From Macrostomum hystrix (lineage: Eukaryota; Platyhelminthes; Macrostomidae): DNA of 64,000 nucleotides. The translations under genes were made by a program, and so were the position numbers. Shown here piece after piece: positions 21,933 through 33,934 of this stretch. Under the pieces are notes generated by a model. The model had not been told where the DNA came from. It ran no database searches and worked only from the letters and a program-made list of their open reading frames with translations. Positions within the stretch are counted from its first letter, which is position 1, and every line of letters begins with the position of its first letter. The stretch is taken from positions 2,926,001 through 2,990,000 of the forward strand of contig CATNEN010000039.1 in NCBI GenBank assembly GCA_950097015.1, given 5' to 3'.

Positions 21933-22725
21933 CCAATCTCCCTACGCCCTGTCCCCCGCGAACCAATTCTGTTCTTCTGTACTTTCACCTGCATCATTTT
22001 GCCAGTTCACACCTGTCTCTGTGAAATGATTTGGTCTCGCTGAGTCCAAGCTCATGGCCTAGAAAGTAAAATTCTGCTCAAAATGTAATTCAAGCAAGCA
22101 CTCATGGCAGGCAGTTAAACCTACTAGCTGAAGCAGTTAAAGCGGTATTATCTCATGGCAATCAAGTGAAGTGTCTGTACCCCAGTTGTCTCGGGGCTAA
22201 AAATGTTTCCTTAAAACCAGATTCTTGTCCTCGCCAGATTGAAGAGAACTTTGAGCTTGAGTAAGCGGACCCGATTGAACGCAAATGAATTCTATGTCTT
22301 AGGCAGCACTCAGAGTGGCACTGCAAGTACTTATTAGCTGACGGGTGTCTTTAGCGACTGTTTTCTAAAGGCGTTTGCCTTTTAGCTGCCCCTGCTGCTG
22401 CTGCTGCCTGCATGACAACTGCCACTTTTCAACAGCTGTTTATTCTTGTCCCTTCTTCGAAAGCTAAATACACTCGTAGAAACTTGAGCACTGCTTCATT
22501 ATAGCTTTCTCTGAACAATATCTTAGTACCTCTGAGCTGCACCATGGTATAGTAGAACTGTCACAAAGGTTTGCCGTACATTCGTGAAATGTTGACAGTC
22601 GCAAAGCTCAATCCACTTAAAAATTGATGCGAACTCACCGATGTTGTCGACGTTTTCGTTTTACATTCCTAGAAACTATTCGGTTTTTCACGAAACCATT
22701 CTGTTTTCCATGTAACCATTCTTTT
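21933..22725. other. no gene seen
   Basis: Unique sequence with a short CTG run near 22388-22408. No conserved coding segment was found. Confidence 0.4.
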
Positions 22726-22925
22726 TTCCACGAAACTATTCTGCTTTCCTAGAAACCACTGTGCTTTCCTAGAAACCACTGTGCTTTCCTAGAAACCACT
22801 GTGCTTTCCTAGAAACCGCTGTGCTTTCCTAGAAACCACTGTGCTTTCCTAGAAACCACTGTGCCTTCCTTAAACCACTGTGCTTTCCAAAAAACCACAG
22901 CGCTTTCCTAGAAACCATTTTACTT
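22726..22925 (+). repeat. 21 bp minisatellite (CTAGAAACCACTGTGCTTTC)
   Basis: About nine copies, six of them nearly identical between 22745 and 22865, with decayed copies on both sides (GAAACCATTCTGTTTTCC types). Confidence 0.92.
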
Positions 22926-23354
22926 TCCAAGAAACCTAGACAATGACTTAAAAAATACTATGGATTTGTCGAAAAATCAAAGCCGTTTTTTTCAAGATAG
23001 TTTAACAAATTCACAATAAGTCCCCCGTATGCTTTCCTTACAATGATTTCCAAGAAATCGCAGCCGAGGCCTTCACTCCGCACCTATGATATCCGGTAAA
23101 TCTAGAAGTCCATTTAAAGTGCTCTGGCAATTAAAAGTGAGATATTTCTTTGTGCTTCCCCACCTAAAAAGGCGCTGTTCTTCCGTAGCCCACCAGCGAA
23201 GTGAAGTGAGCACTCTCACATCGTGGGGGCGTGGCAATCGATCGTGATCGCTCATGAGATAATGGGACGCTCATCGATTTCGAAGGTGCGAACGTGCCAT
23301 TTGTTTGTCATTGCGATGAGGCGCTAATTGGTAAGTCACACTGGAGTCTGATTC

Positions 23355-23520
23355 CTTATCTCTTATTAGATAAGCGGTGAAATCACCGACCAGAGCAAAT
23401 GGGGGAAAGAGAGTGACACAAAGTGGAGGAGGCCCGCCAGCCAATGAGAGCGCGGGACGAGCCAGGCGTGGCAGACAGATGCTGGTATATTAGAAGTGCA
23501 TTTTCTGTCTGCACTACGGT
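23355..23520 (+). promoter_or_regulatory. putative promoter of the DEG/ENaC gene
   Basis: In order: an inverted pair of GATA-type sites (CTTATCT-N6-AGATAAG, 23355-23374), a CCAAT box (23441-23445) and TATATTAG (23486-23493), giving an expected start near 23515-23520. Spacing (CCAAT about 75 and TATA about 30 before the start) is textbook for an RNA polymerase II promoter. The first exon would end at the GTGAGC donor at 23693. This is inferred from motifs only. Confidence 0.5.
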
Positions 23521-24337
23521 CTCCCCAACATTTTTAGATAGTCGAAAAATTCATTTCGGACCGCTCGGCAGATAATAGTTTTCAATTAACCTTTTCCCAT
23601 TCGGACCGATGCTCCGCGGCAGATCTCGCCGGTTCTGAGGTCTGCTGTCGCCAGGCATCTTTGGCGAAGGTTTTCAGAACTTTCAGTCAACGGTGAGCAG
23701 AATGCAGCCTCTAGCTTTTAATTTAGCCCCCATCCTGACCCATCCCATGCCAACACCTGTGATGGATCGCTGCAGTCAACCGCTTGCCTCCTACCTGTTC
23801 AGCCATATATTAGGTCGCACACGGGAAAGCTACTGTTAATATTGAATAATTCTCTAAGCAAGCTGTCGATACAGGAACCGGGGCTACCGGCAGCAGCCCC
23901 TAGTAGAAGCTTGTCCCTTCGTAGCTGCAGCTTATTCTCTAAGCGAACACACGAAGCTTCTGCATAGAATAACTCTCGGCTGCACTTTTAAAGGCTTCTT
24001 GTGTCTGATGGCTGTGTTTGGGATTAATGCTAAAATAGAAAGGAAGTGAATGATGAGGCACCGTACGCTTGGATTGGAGCGCATTGTTAAGTCTAGAGTG
24101 AACCCTGCAACCCGGATGCATTTCGAATCCTTTAAAACGATGAGTCATTTTCAATCAGCCGAGTCTCCGCTGAGGAACTGCAAACCTGAGGAATTCGTGC
24201 CACTGAACCCTGAACATTAGACTAACCCGGCCTTGCTCGCCTACACAAACGGAACTGAAATCGCCTTAGGCACCTGGCTTGGTTCTGAAAGTCGGATTTA
24301 ATACAGTCCTTCTGCATCCCCTTGCAGAAATCAAGGG

Positions 24338-26224
24338 ATGACCACGCTGTTCGACTTTGACCCTGCCATGGAAATGAGCCAGCAGCAGCAGCATCAGCAG
24401 TTGAAGGAGCCGCTGAATGCTGATCTGGAGACCGCGGCACCGAAGAGGCCCTGCAGCCAGCCGGCGAAGCGCATCGCCCAGGTGAATGCGGCCTTCCAGG
24501 AGAATGCCATCCCGGCCATCCGCAAACTGGCCCGCTCTGGCGACAACTGCCACCGAGTGTTCTGGGCTGTGGTGTTCCTGGCCACCTTCACCGGCTTCGT
24601 CATCCACCTGGCCTCCATCACCATCCGGTACCGATCCACTCCGGTGTCCACGGAGACTCGCGTCGAGCGCGTGGACCGTATGCCGTCCATCCTGCTGTGC
24701 CCGCAGAACTACCTCAGCGGCACTCGAATTCGGGCCATGCTGAAGACGCCGAATCCGCGGCTGCAGAACATCACCTTTGACAATATCTACAATGAGATCC
24801 TGCCGATGTTCTGGAACTTTATCTATAAAGTGCGCGACACGGCTGTGGACCGCAAGATGGTCGGCATGAAGATCAAGAACAACTTCCTGTGGTACCTCAT
24901 TCACGTTTGGCGGGAGCGCGGCCAGATCCAGCACGAGAAGCAGGACGTCTTCGTCCACATCGGACTGCAGGACGACGAAGAGCCGACAATGAAGGACATT
25001 GGTACCACGTTTGACAGCCAGCGGAATCGCTGCTTCTCCTGGGAGCCCGCGGATCACGGCACCAGCCCGCTGACCGCAGTGCTGAACGTGCCCGACGGGT
25101 GGTATTTCTACGCGGAGCAGGATGCCTTCGAACTGGTGTCAGACAGCGGTCTCTGGCTGTACATATGCTTCAACGAGTCCTTCGGCTGCCACGACAGCAT
25201 TCGCTACTTCCTTCGCACCGGGCACTACACCAAAATCGACCTCCGCAAAATGGTCGTCTCCCAGCTGCCGGTGGTGTCGGACAACAAAACCAGCTGCATC
25301 GCGGGCAACAAGTTCTACTCGATCAAGGAGGACCTGTTTGTGGCGAACAGCGCCACGCTGAAGGTGGCCTACACCTCAGCCCTGTGCTCCGATGTCACTC
25401 TGCAACGGCAAATCTACGAGCGCTGCGGCTGCATGAGTGCCCTGCTGCCTACCGAGATCGAGCTGTACGACGCTGCGCTGGGCAGACTGGGCGACACGCG
25501 CGAGTTGTTCTGCAGCCTGCCGCCTGACGAGGCCTTCACGCACCAGCAGTTTCCGCGGGACTGCCGGGACGATCCGCAGAACGACAGCGCCTGCATGGTG
25601 ACGGGTCTCGACGGCGTCTCCGCGATACCGTTCAGCCAGCTGCTGAAGCACAAAGCCATCGCGAAGTTCCTTGAACGCGACGAATGCCATGACGACCAAT
25701 TCCGCGAGCGGGCGCCGGTGGAAAAGTGCCCCAAAGTGTGCCGCCGCGAGCAGTTTTCCTCCGTGCACTCCATCGTGCCGTGGCCGGAGTCCCAGCTGTC
25801 CAGGAAGCATCCGAGCACCTTCGCAAGAATCTTCGTCAACACCATTAAGCCATTCGTTGACAAGGCCATCGCCCAGCTGAATGATACGAGCGTCGGAGCG
25901 CGGGTTCTCGAGACCATGCGGTCCGCTTTCCTCAGCGGCATGAACTTTAGCAACCCCCAGCCGAAGCCGCTGTACGAGGCGGGCCTGCAGTACATGCAGG
26001 AACGGCTGCTGCTGCTGGAGATCGGCTACGCGTCCGCAGACATGCAGGTGATGTCCGAGTCAGAGTCCTACCCGCTCAAGTCCTTCCTCAGCGACATCGG
26101 CGGCATCATGGGCCTGTGGATCGGCATGGCCATAGTCAGCATCTGCGAGTTCCTGCTGATATTCGGCCGGCTTGTGTACTTTATCGGGCACAAGTGCGTC
26201 AAGCATAGGCAGCGAAAGACTTAA
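24338..26224 (+). CDS. DEG/ENaC-family sodium channel subunit
   Basis: Trimeric cation channel subunit of the plasma membrane (relatives are gated by peptides, acid or touch). 628 residues in one uninterrupted coding exon. The ATG at 24338 lies 10 bases after a CTTGCAG acceptor, so a 5' UTR intron 23693-24327 is likely (or a trans-splice site). Short cytoplasmic N-terminus with a Gln run; TM1 about 75-97; large extracellular loop with many Cys (for example YERCGCMSALLP and KVCRREQFSS); pre-TM2 and TM2 about 588-614 (GGIMGLWIGMAIVSICEF); short basic tail. Topology and length fit the family. Two hallmark motifs differ: the N-terminal His-Gly before TM1 reads Asn-Ala (NAIPAI, 56-61), and the G-x-S selectivity triplet in TM2 reads Gly-Met-Ala (596-598). 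A poly(A)-like AATAAA is at 26750. Family assignment is firm; ligand and subunit type are unknown. Confidence 0.93.
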   Translation: MTTLFDFDPAMEMSQQQQHQQLKEPLNADLETAAPKRPCSQPAKRIAQVNAAFQENAIPAIRKLARSGDNCHRVFWAVVFLATFTGFVIHLASITIRYRSTPVSTETRVERVDRMPSILLCPQNYLSGTRIRAMLKTPNPRLQNITFDNIYNEILPMFWNFIYKVRDTAVDRKMVGMKIKNNFLWYLIHVWRERGQIQHEKQDVFVHIGLQDDEEPTMKDIGTTFDSQRNRCFSWEPADHGTSPLTAVLNVPDGWYFYAEQDAFELVSDSGLWLYICFNESFGCHDSIRYFLRTGHYTKIDLRKMVVSQLPVVSDNKTSCIAGNKFYSIKEDLFVANSATLKVAYTSALCSDVTLQRQIYERCGCMSALLPTEIELYDAALGRLGDTRELFCSLPPDEAFTHQQFPRDCRDDPQNDSACMVTGLDGVSAIPFSQLLKHKAIAKFLERDECHDDQFRERAPVEKCPKVCRREQFSSVHSIVPWPESQLSRKHPSTFARIFVNTIKPFVDKAIAQLNDTSVGARVLETMRSAFLSGMNFSNPQPKPLYEAGLQYMQERLLLLEIGYASADMQVMSESESYPLKSFLSDIGGIMGLWIGMAIVSICEFLLIFGRLVYFIGHKCVKHRQRKT

Positions 26225-26599
26225 TCGAGACCTGACAAGGCCAATCTGGCTGGCTATGCGTGTTGTCCACTCGCGTGTCTGTGTCTTTTCTGCAACCGAA
26301 GCTATGTGATATGGGCCCGGCAGCAGTCAATCGACGATCTGTTAAGTGCGTTTTATGATGGGGACTTTACGGCTGGCTGAACTCACCGGGACTTCTGTGA
26401 GCAAGTCTTACTCCCCGCACCGTGTCAGTGTCTTAAAAAGCGCCATTATTGTCCGTCTCGGCTCTCCTAGTCGTTTATTGATATTTTCTTGAAGTCCCTT
26501 CCCGGCTGCTTCTCAAGTATTGTTTTCCTACGAGTCGTATTTAATACCCCATGCGTCGCCAGATGCTCTCGCAATGTCCAGGTCAACACTCAGTGAAAA

Positions 26600-26745
26600 T
26601 AGGTGACAGTAGAAAGACCAAGCTCCCCCCTTGACAAAGAATACCAGGGGATTTCAAATACCCGCTGCCTACTTCACGATAGCTCCCAAACCTGATGACC
26701 GATTTTCGTGAAACTCCACCAATTGTAGGCCGTGTTTTGGATTTT
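26600..26745 (+). repeat. dispersed repeat C (copy 1)
   Basis: The segment with ATTTCAAATACCCGCTG, CTCCCAAACC, ATGACCGATTTTCGTGAAAC and TCCACCA recurs in reverse orientation at about 40920-41030 with a 14 bp indel. Here it lies in the 3' region of the DEG/ENaC gene, directly before the possible poly(A) signal. Confidence 0.7.
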
Positions 26746-26998
26746 CAAAAATAAAAAAAAATTATGTATTTAATATACCCGTGGTGTTTCTATTGTTAAG
26801 AAGGTACTGCTAATCTACTGTCACATTATTCAATGCTTTTGCAGGGGTCCCATGCAAACTTTTTTCTTGCTTTCGTAGGTGTTTGTTAAAATATTGCCAA
26901 TGCGATTATCATCATTGGGTTACAACCCACCCTATCTCGCCTTTGTAAGCTTGTAGCTCGCATGAGCATTTGTTAGACCAACCCTGCTGACTTTCACG

Positions 26999-27400
26999 TC
27001 CGTGTGGTTCTGTGGTACTCAGATTGTGTCTGTGTGGTTCTTTGGTACTCAGATTGTGTCTGTGTGGTTCTGTGGTACTCATATTGTGTCTGTGTGGTTC
27101 TGTGGTACTCAGATTGTGTCTGTGTGGTTCTGTGGTACTCAGATTGTGTCTGTGTGGTTCTGTGGTACTCAGATTGTGCCTGTGTGGTTCTGTGGTACTC
27201 AGATTGTGCCTGTGTGGTTCTGTGGTACTCAGATTGTGTCTATGTGGCTCTGGTACTCAGATTGGGTCTGTGTGGTCTTCTGTCTGTTACTCTGGTACTC
27301 AGATTGGGTCTGTGGTCTTCTGTCTGTTACTCTGGTACTCAGATTGGGTCTGTGTGGTCTTCTGTACTTTTAGGTCTAGTACTCTGGTACTCAGATCCCC
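26999..27400 (+). repeat. 30 bp minisatellite (GTGTGGTTCTGTGGTACTCA)
   Basis: Eight near-perfect 30 bp copies to about 27245, then three longer, diverged units (TGGTACTCAGATTGGGTCTG with a TCTTCTGTCTGTTACTC insert). All three frames stay open through it; none is supported as coding. Confidence 0.93.
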
Positions 27401-28225
27401 GTCCGAAGTCATGCAACGCTAAAAGATAAAATACTAAAACGACAAAGGCGTTTTCTTATTATTTGCCTCGCATGTTGTGGACCTGCTTCTGTAAGCAGAT
27501 CTTATTAAAGTTAATTTTTCTGCCTGCTGCTTTGGCGCCACTGTGTACACAACTTTTCCGTATCTTAGCTTGATTTTCTGCTTTGTATGAATATAAAAAA
27601 TCAATTGGTAAAATACAATGAGAAAAAAAGCCTTTTGCAAAAACTATACTTGATTCTATAGTAAAAATCAATAAGGGCATGTATTTGATAAAGGCCAACC
27701 TTCAGGTGAATCGGTCATGCTTGAAGAGCCGTCTTACCTGTTGGAGATCGCAATGGTTCAAGGGCCACCAGCGCATTGTCTGGCGGCTTGCTCTGTGATC
27801 ACATCATATTTATTCATTCACGAGTGTGATTAATGCATCGAGGAACACGGATAAAGCTTCGTGGGTCTCGACGGGTGACGGGTGGGGGGGCAAAAGTTTG
27901 AAGCTGAGGTTCAATGCAGTTTTAGCTGGGACATTGTGGCCACCCCCCATCCGGCCGTTGCCACTCGAAATGCCCCCAGCGGTGAAGCAGCTGGTTCAGC
28001 GGATCTATCTGGCGCTCCTTTTTCCTATTGATGCTTCCCTTTTCCGGAAAAAGTGCTTAGAAATTTTTGTCTGGCTCCAGTTCCACGCACAGCTTTCAAG
28101 TGGTCAGGCAATGGGAGTTTGCACTTTTTTCAACTCTGTAATTCAGGTAATAAAATCAGTGAATCTTACTCGACTTTGCAGGGCACTCGAATACTCAAAA
28201 ATAGATTGGGAGAGATTGCAGCTTT
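27401..28225. other. no gene seen
   Basis: Unique sequence between two arrays. The long plus-strand frame that runs through 27826-31569 begins here at a GTG, but the part before the array has no recognisable domain. Confidence 0.4.
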
Positions 28226-31200
28226 CAGACGGGAGAGGGAGAGGCGAGTCGGGAGAGGGAAGAGGCGAGTCGGGAGAGGGGAGAGTCGAGTCGGGAGAGG
28301 GAAGAGGCGAGTCGGGAGAGGGAAGGGGCGAGACGGGAGAGGGAAGAGGCGAGACGGGAAAGGGAAGAGGCGAGTCGGGAGAGGGAAGAGGCGAGACGGG
28401 AGAGGGAAGAGGCGAGACGGGAGAGGGGAGAGGCGAGACGGGAGAGGGAAGAGGCGAGTCGGGAGAGGGAAGAGGCGAGACGGGAGAGGGAAGAGGCGAG
28501 TCGGGAGAGGGAAGAGGCGAGACGGGAGAGGGAAGAGGCGAGACGGGAGAGGGAAGAGGCGAGTCGGGAGAGGAAAGAGTCGAGTCGGGAGAGGGGAGAG
28601 GCGAGACGGGAGAGGGAAGAGGCGAGTCGGGAGAGGGAAGAGGCGAGACGGGAGAGAGAAGAGGCGAGTCGGGAGAGGGGAGAGGCGAGACGGGAGAGGG
28701 AAGAGTCGAGTCGGGAGAGGGGAGAGGCGAGTCGGGAGAGGGAAGAGTCGAGTCGGGAGAGGGGAGAGGCGAGTCGGGAGAGGGAAGAGGCGAGACGGGA
28801 GAGGGAAGAGGCGAGACGGGAGAGGGAAGAGGCGAGTCGGGAGAGGGGAGAGGCGAGTCGGGAGAGGGGAGAGGCGAGTCGGGAGAGGGGAGAGGCGAGT
28901 CGGGAGAGGGGAGAGGCGAGACGGGAGAGGGAGAGGCGAGTCGGGAGAGGGAAGAGGCGAGTCGGGAGAGGGGAGAGGCGAGTCGGGAGAGGGAAGAGGC
29001 GAGTCGGGAGAGGGGAGAGGCGAGTCGGGAGAGGGCGCGTCGGGAGAGGGAAGAGTCGAGTCGGGAGAGGGGAGAGGCGAGTCGGGAGAGGGAAGAGGCG
29101 AGACGGGAGAGGGAAGAGGCGAGACGGGAAAGGGAAGAGGCGAGACGGGAAAGGGAAGAGGCGAGACGGGAAAGGGAAGAGGCGAGACGGGAAAGGGAAG
29201 AGGCGAGACGGGAAAGGGAAGAGGCGAGTCGGGAGAGGGAAGAGGCGAGACGGGAGAGGGAAGAGGCGAGACGGGAGAGGGGAGAGGCGAGACGGGAGAG
29301 GGAAGAGGCGAGTCGGGAGAGGGAAGAGGCGAGACGGGAGAGGGAAGAGGCGAGTCGGGAGAGGGAAGAGGCGAGACGGGAGAGGGAAGAGGCGAGACGG
29401 GAGAGGGAAGAGGCGAGTCGGGAGAGGAAAGAGTCGAGTCGGGAGAGGGGAGAGGCGAGACGGGAGAGGGGAGAGGCGAGACGGGAGAGGGGAGAGGCGA
29501 GTCGGGAGAGGGGAGAGGCGAGACGGGAGAGGGAGAGGCGAGTCGGGAGAGGGAAGAGGCGAGTCGGGAGAGGGGAGAGGCGAGACGGGAGAGGGAGAGG
29601 CGAGTCGGGAGAGGGAAGAGGCGAGTCGGGAGAGGGGAGAGGCGAGTCGGGAGAGGGAAGAGGCGGGACGGGAGAGGGAAGAGTCGAGTCGGGAGAGGGG
29701 AGAGGCGAGTCGGGAGAGGGAAGAGTCGAGTCGGGAGAGGGGAGAGGCGAGTCGGGAGAGGGAAGAGGCGAGACGGGAGAGGGAAGAGGCGAGACGGGAA
29801 AGGGAAGAGGCGAGTCGGGAGAGGGGAGAGGCGAGTCGGGAGAGGGGAGAGGCGAGTCGGGAGAGGGAAGAGTCGAGTCGGGAGAGAGGAGAGGCGAGAC
29901 GGGAGAGGGAGAGGCGAGTCGGGAGAGGGAAGAGGCGAGTCGGGAGAGGGAAGAGGCGAGACGGGAGAGGGGAGAGGCGAGTCGGGAGAGGGGAGAGGCG
30001 AGTCGGGAGAGGGAAGAGTCGAGTCGGGAGAGAGGAGAGGCGAGACGGGAGAGGGAGAGGCGAGTCGGGAGAGGGAAGAGGCGAGACGGGAGAGGGAAGA
30101 GGCGAGTCGGGAGAGGGGAGAGGCGAGTCGGGAGAGGGGAGAGGCGAGTCGGGAGAGGGGAGAGGCGAGTCGGGAGAGGGAAGAGTCGAGTCGGGAGAGA
30201 GGAGAGGCGAGACGGGAAAGGGAAGAGGCGAGTCGGGAGAGGGGAGAGGCGAGTCGGGAGAGGGAAGAGGCGAGTCGGGAGAGGGAAGAGTCGAGTCGGG
30301 AGAGAGGAGAGGCGAGACGGGAGAGGGAGAGGCGAGTCGGGAGAGGGAAGAGGCGAGTCGGGAGAGGGAAGAGGCGAGACGGGAGAGGGAAGAGGCGAGA
30401 CGGGAGAGGAAAGAGTCGAGTCGGGAGAGGGGAGAGGCGAGACGGGAGAGGGAAGAGGCGAGACGGGAGAGGGAAGAGGCGAGTCGGGAGAGGAAAGAGT
30501 CGAGTCGGGAGAGGGGAGAGGCGAGTCGGGAGAGGGAAGAGGCGAGACGGGAGAGGGAAGAGGCGAGTCGGGAGAGGGAAGAGGCGAGACGGGAGAGGGA
30601 AGAGGCGAGACGGGAAAGGGAAGAGGCGAGTCGGGAGAGGGAAGAGGCGAGTCGGGAGAGGGGAGAGTCGAGTCGGGCGAGAGGAGAGGCGAGACGGGAG
30701 AGGGAGAGGCGAGTCGGGAGAGGGAAGAGGCGAGTCGGGAGAGGGAAGAGGCGAGTCGGGAGAGGGAAGAGACGAGTCGGGAGAGGGGAGAGGCGAGTCG
30801 GGAGAGGGAAGAGGCGAGTCGGGAGAGGGGAGAGGCGAGACGGGAGAGGGAGAGGCGAGTCGGGAGAGGGAAGAGGCGAGTCGGGAGAGGGGAGAGGCGA
30901 GTCGGGAGAGGGAAGAGTCGAGTCGGGAGAGGGGAGAGGCGAGTCGGGAGAGGGAAGAGTCGAGTCGGGAGAGGGGAGAGGCGAGTCGGGAGAGGGAAGA
31001 GGCGAGACGGGAGAGGGAAGAGGCGAGACGGGAAAGGGAAGAGGCGAGTCGGGAGAGGGGAGAGGCGAGTCGGGAGAGGGGAGAGGCGAGTCGGGAGAGG
31101 GAAGAGTCGAGTCGGGAGAGAGGAGAGGCGAGACGGGAGAGGGAGAGGCGAGTCGGGAGAGGGAAGAGGCGAGACGGGAGAGGGAAGAGGCGAGACGGGA

Positions 31201-31385
31201 GAGGGGAGAGGCGAGTCGGGAGAGGGAAGAGTCGAGTCGGGAGAGAGGAGAGGCGAGACGGGAGAGGGAGAGGCGAGTCGGGAGAGGGAAGAGGCGAGAC
31301 GGGAGAGGGAAGAGGCGAGACGGGAGAGGGGAGAGGCGAGTCGGGAGAGGGGAGAGGGGAAACAGGAGGGGGAAGATGGAAGAGG
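28226..31385 (+). repeat. 3.2 kb purine-rich 20-21 bp minisatellite
   Basis: About 150 copies of GGGAGAGGGAAGAGGCGAGT + C with GAGTC/GAGAC and GAAG/GGAG variants, the top strand being almost pure purine plus one C and one T per unit. Higher-order blocks (for example a GGAGAGAGGAGAGGCGAGAC variant followed by GGGAGAGGGAGAGGCGAG) recur at several hundred bp spacing. Open frames on both strands are not genes. Confidence 0.97.
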
Positions 31386-32305
31386 GGAGAGAACTGATAA
31401 GAAAGAGAACGCGAAAATAGACGAGATAAAAGAGAAAATATCATTCTCATTTCAACATTCAGAAATGTTTCTGCATAGCGCCGGCTGCAGCTGTGCGACC
31501 TCTGAGCTCCACCCAGTTGAGCTTGGGTTGCTAAAAAATCCCGATCTAGCCTGCCCAAAAAAGGTCTAGAACTCGAGCAGAACTCCGGCTAGTCTCCGAG
31601 GACTCGCTCACTTTTGAAGGGTGGGGCGGAGCCGAGTGTGAGGCGAGAAACTGTCACAGATTTCGGAGTGACGAGTGCTGGGGTTGGTGGGTCGGCCCTG
31701 CACGCTCGGGCCCACATCAGAGTGGCTAATGCGCTGATGCCCTCTGACTTGGACCAAACCCTGAAGCCCTTGTTGATGTTCCGGCCGTCTAGGTGGTGAG
31801 TGTGTGCGTGTATGTGCCGACAGCCGCAAGATCCTTTGTGCCCGAGGGGGATTAATTAAATGCAAAAGTGCAGTCAATCCCATCTCGCAGCTGCTTTTAC
31901 TGCACAGTAAACAGCATGCGAGTGTGTGAGTAAGTGTTGTGTGTATTCACGTCATGCAAAGCAAATGAAAATGATCCAGTCCATTGGGATATGAGGCCGG
32001 TATAATCCAGGTTCGGAGTATCATAATTCAAATGCTGTGCTTGATTTTTGCTTGTAAAAGAAAATTTTCGAACAAACCAATCATTGATCTGAAAAATGCA
32101 TTGTCAAGCCTGGATTCTAGTTGTTTTTCCTTCGTGCGGGCCTCACTGAACATTGAGCGGTTGGGATTTTGTGGGATCATAAAAAGTTTTCTGGAAGGAT
32201 GACTGATTGCTACTTCACTTCCAGCAGTGCTCAAGAGAGCTGTGCTCATTTTGAAACCCTTCAAACTGGGGTCCATTTTGGGATTTTGCTTCGAGGATCG
32301 AGAAA
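31386..32305. other. no gene seen
   Basis: Unique sequence with short open frames only. No conserved motif was recognised. Confidence 0.4.
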
Positions 32306-32309
32306 TTGG

Positions 32310-33335
32310 TCGTGGGAGTGAGACACTGGGGTGGGAGTAAGACATTGGGGAGTAAGTGAGACATTGGGGTGGGAGTAAGTGAGACACTGGGGTGGGAGTA
32401 AGTGAGACACTGGGGTGGGAGTAAGTGAGACACTGGGGTGGGAGTAAGTGAGACACTGGGGTAGGAGTAAGTGAGACACTGGGGTGGGAGTAAGTGAGAC
32501 ACTGGGGTGGGAGGGAGTGAGATATTGGGGTGGGAGGGAGTGAGACACTGGGGTTGGGGGAGTGAGTCATTGGGGTGGGAGGGAGTGAGTCATTGGGGTG
32601 GGAGTAAGTGAGACACTGGGGTAGGAGTAAGTGAGACACTGGGGTGGGAGGGAGTGAGATATTGGGGTGGGAGGGAGTGAGACACTGGGGTGGGAGGGAG
32701 TGAGACACTGGGGTGGGAGGGAGTGAGACACTGGGGTGGGAGGGAGTGAGTCATTGGGTTTGGGGGAGTGAGACATTGGGGTGGGAAGGAGTGAGACATT
32801 GGGGTGGGAAGGAGTGAGACATTGGGGTGGGAAGGAGTGAGACATTGGGGTGGGAAGGAGTGAGACACTGGGGTGGGAGGGAGTGAGACACTGGGGTGGG
32901 AGGGAGTGAGTCATTGGGTTTGGGGGAGTGAGACATTGGGGTGGGAAGGAGTGTGACATTGGGGTGGGAGGGAGTGAGACACTGGGGTGGGAGGGAGTGA
33001 GACATTGGGGTGGGAAGGAGTGAGACACTGGGGTGGGAGGGAGTGAGTCATTGGGGTGTGAGGGAGTGAGACACTGGTGGGGGGAGGGAGACACTGGGGT
33101 GGGGGAGTGAGACATTGGGGGGGGAGTGAGACATTGGGTTGGGAGTGAGACACTGGGGTGGGAGGGAATGAGTCATTGGGGTGGTAGGGAGTGAGTCATT
33201 GGGGTGTGAGGGAGTGAGACACTGGTGGGGGGAGTGAGACACTGGGGTGGGGGGAGTGAGACATTGGGGGGGGAGTGAGACATTGGGTTGGGAGTGAGAC
33301 AATGGGGTGGGAGTGTGAGATTGGGGTGGGATTAA
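32310..33335 (+). repeat. 22 bp minisatellite (GAGTGAGACACTGGGGTGGG)
   Basis: About 45 copies with variants ACACTGG/ACATTGG/TCATTGG and GGGAGG/GGGAAG/GTAA. A block of about 190 bp at 33045-33130 is repeated at 33190-33290, showing a larger-scale duplication near the right end. Confidence 0.95.
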
Positions 33336-33477
33336 CTTGTATTTAGGTGTTTAATAAGTTGGAGAAGGTTGATACAGCGGAATAAAGGCAAAGAAAAAAG
33401 AGCATAGTGCTGTCAGGAAAGCAAAGTCTGAAATAAGCTTATTAGAACGAAAAAGTCAGGGAACGTAGCAGAGCAAG

Positions 33478-33513
33478 AACAGCAGCAGCAGCAGCAGCAG
33501 CATCAGCAGCAGT
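33478..33513 (+). repeat. CAG microsatellite
   Basis: CAG/CAT run of about 12 triplets in a stretch with no open gene around it. From 33514 to 33934 the sequence is otherwise unique with no gene seen. Confidence 0.9.
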
Positions 33514-33934
33514 GCGAGCTCTTATATTTGCGCAACAGCAGCCTGAACTAGAAGTGCATTAGCAGCTTGAAGTCCCACCGTGTTTCAGGAAAACTATCTG
33601 TTACTATGCGAGCTACAACAGCGCGGGTTGGCTAGAAATGAAGCCAGACGAAAACAGCACGGCCTGACCACCTCCTTGATCGCCATGTGCGCTGCTTTGT
33701 CTTCTGGCCTGGAATTCTGAAGAAATTGTTTTTAGTTGTTGCCTTTTGTCCGCATATTTTTCCTCTCCTCGGAGGCGGCTGGGGAGGCAGAGTTTCGCAC
33801 ATTTCCAATTTGGTCCGGGAACTGCCACGGCGATCTATTAGTCTCAGCCCTGCTCACTGAGAGCTCAGTCAGTTTGGATGCACCATAAGTTTTCAGTTTA
33901 TTTATCCTGGTTTCCAAAATTTAATGATATTACA

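Noticed and set aside
24266-25057. Antisense frame of 263 codons over the channel gene
   Set aside because: Shadow of the DEG/ENaC CDS; GC-rich third positions keep the opposite strand open. The same applies to other frames at 24394-25995.
26750-26755. AATAAA as firm poly(A) signal of the channel gene
   Set aside because: It lies more than 500 bp after the stop, next to a dispersed repeat and an A run, so it is mentioned but not listed as a terminator.
33478-33513. Coding poly-Gln tract
   Set aside because: No extended open frame or splice context surrounds the CAG run.
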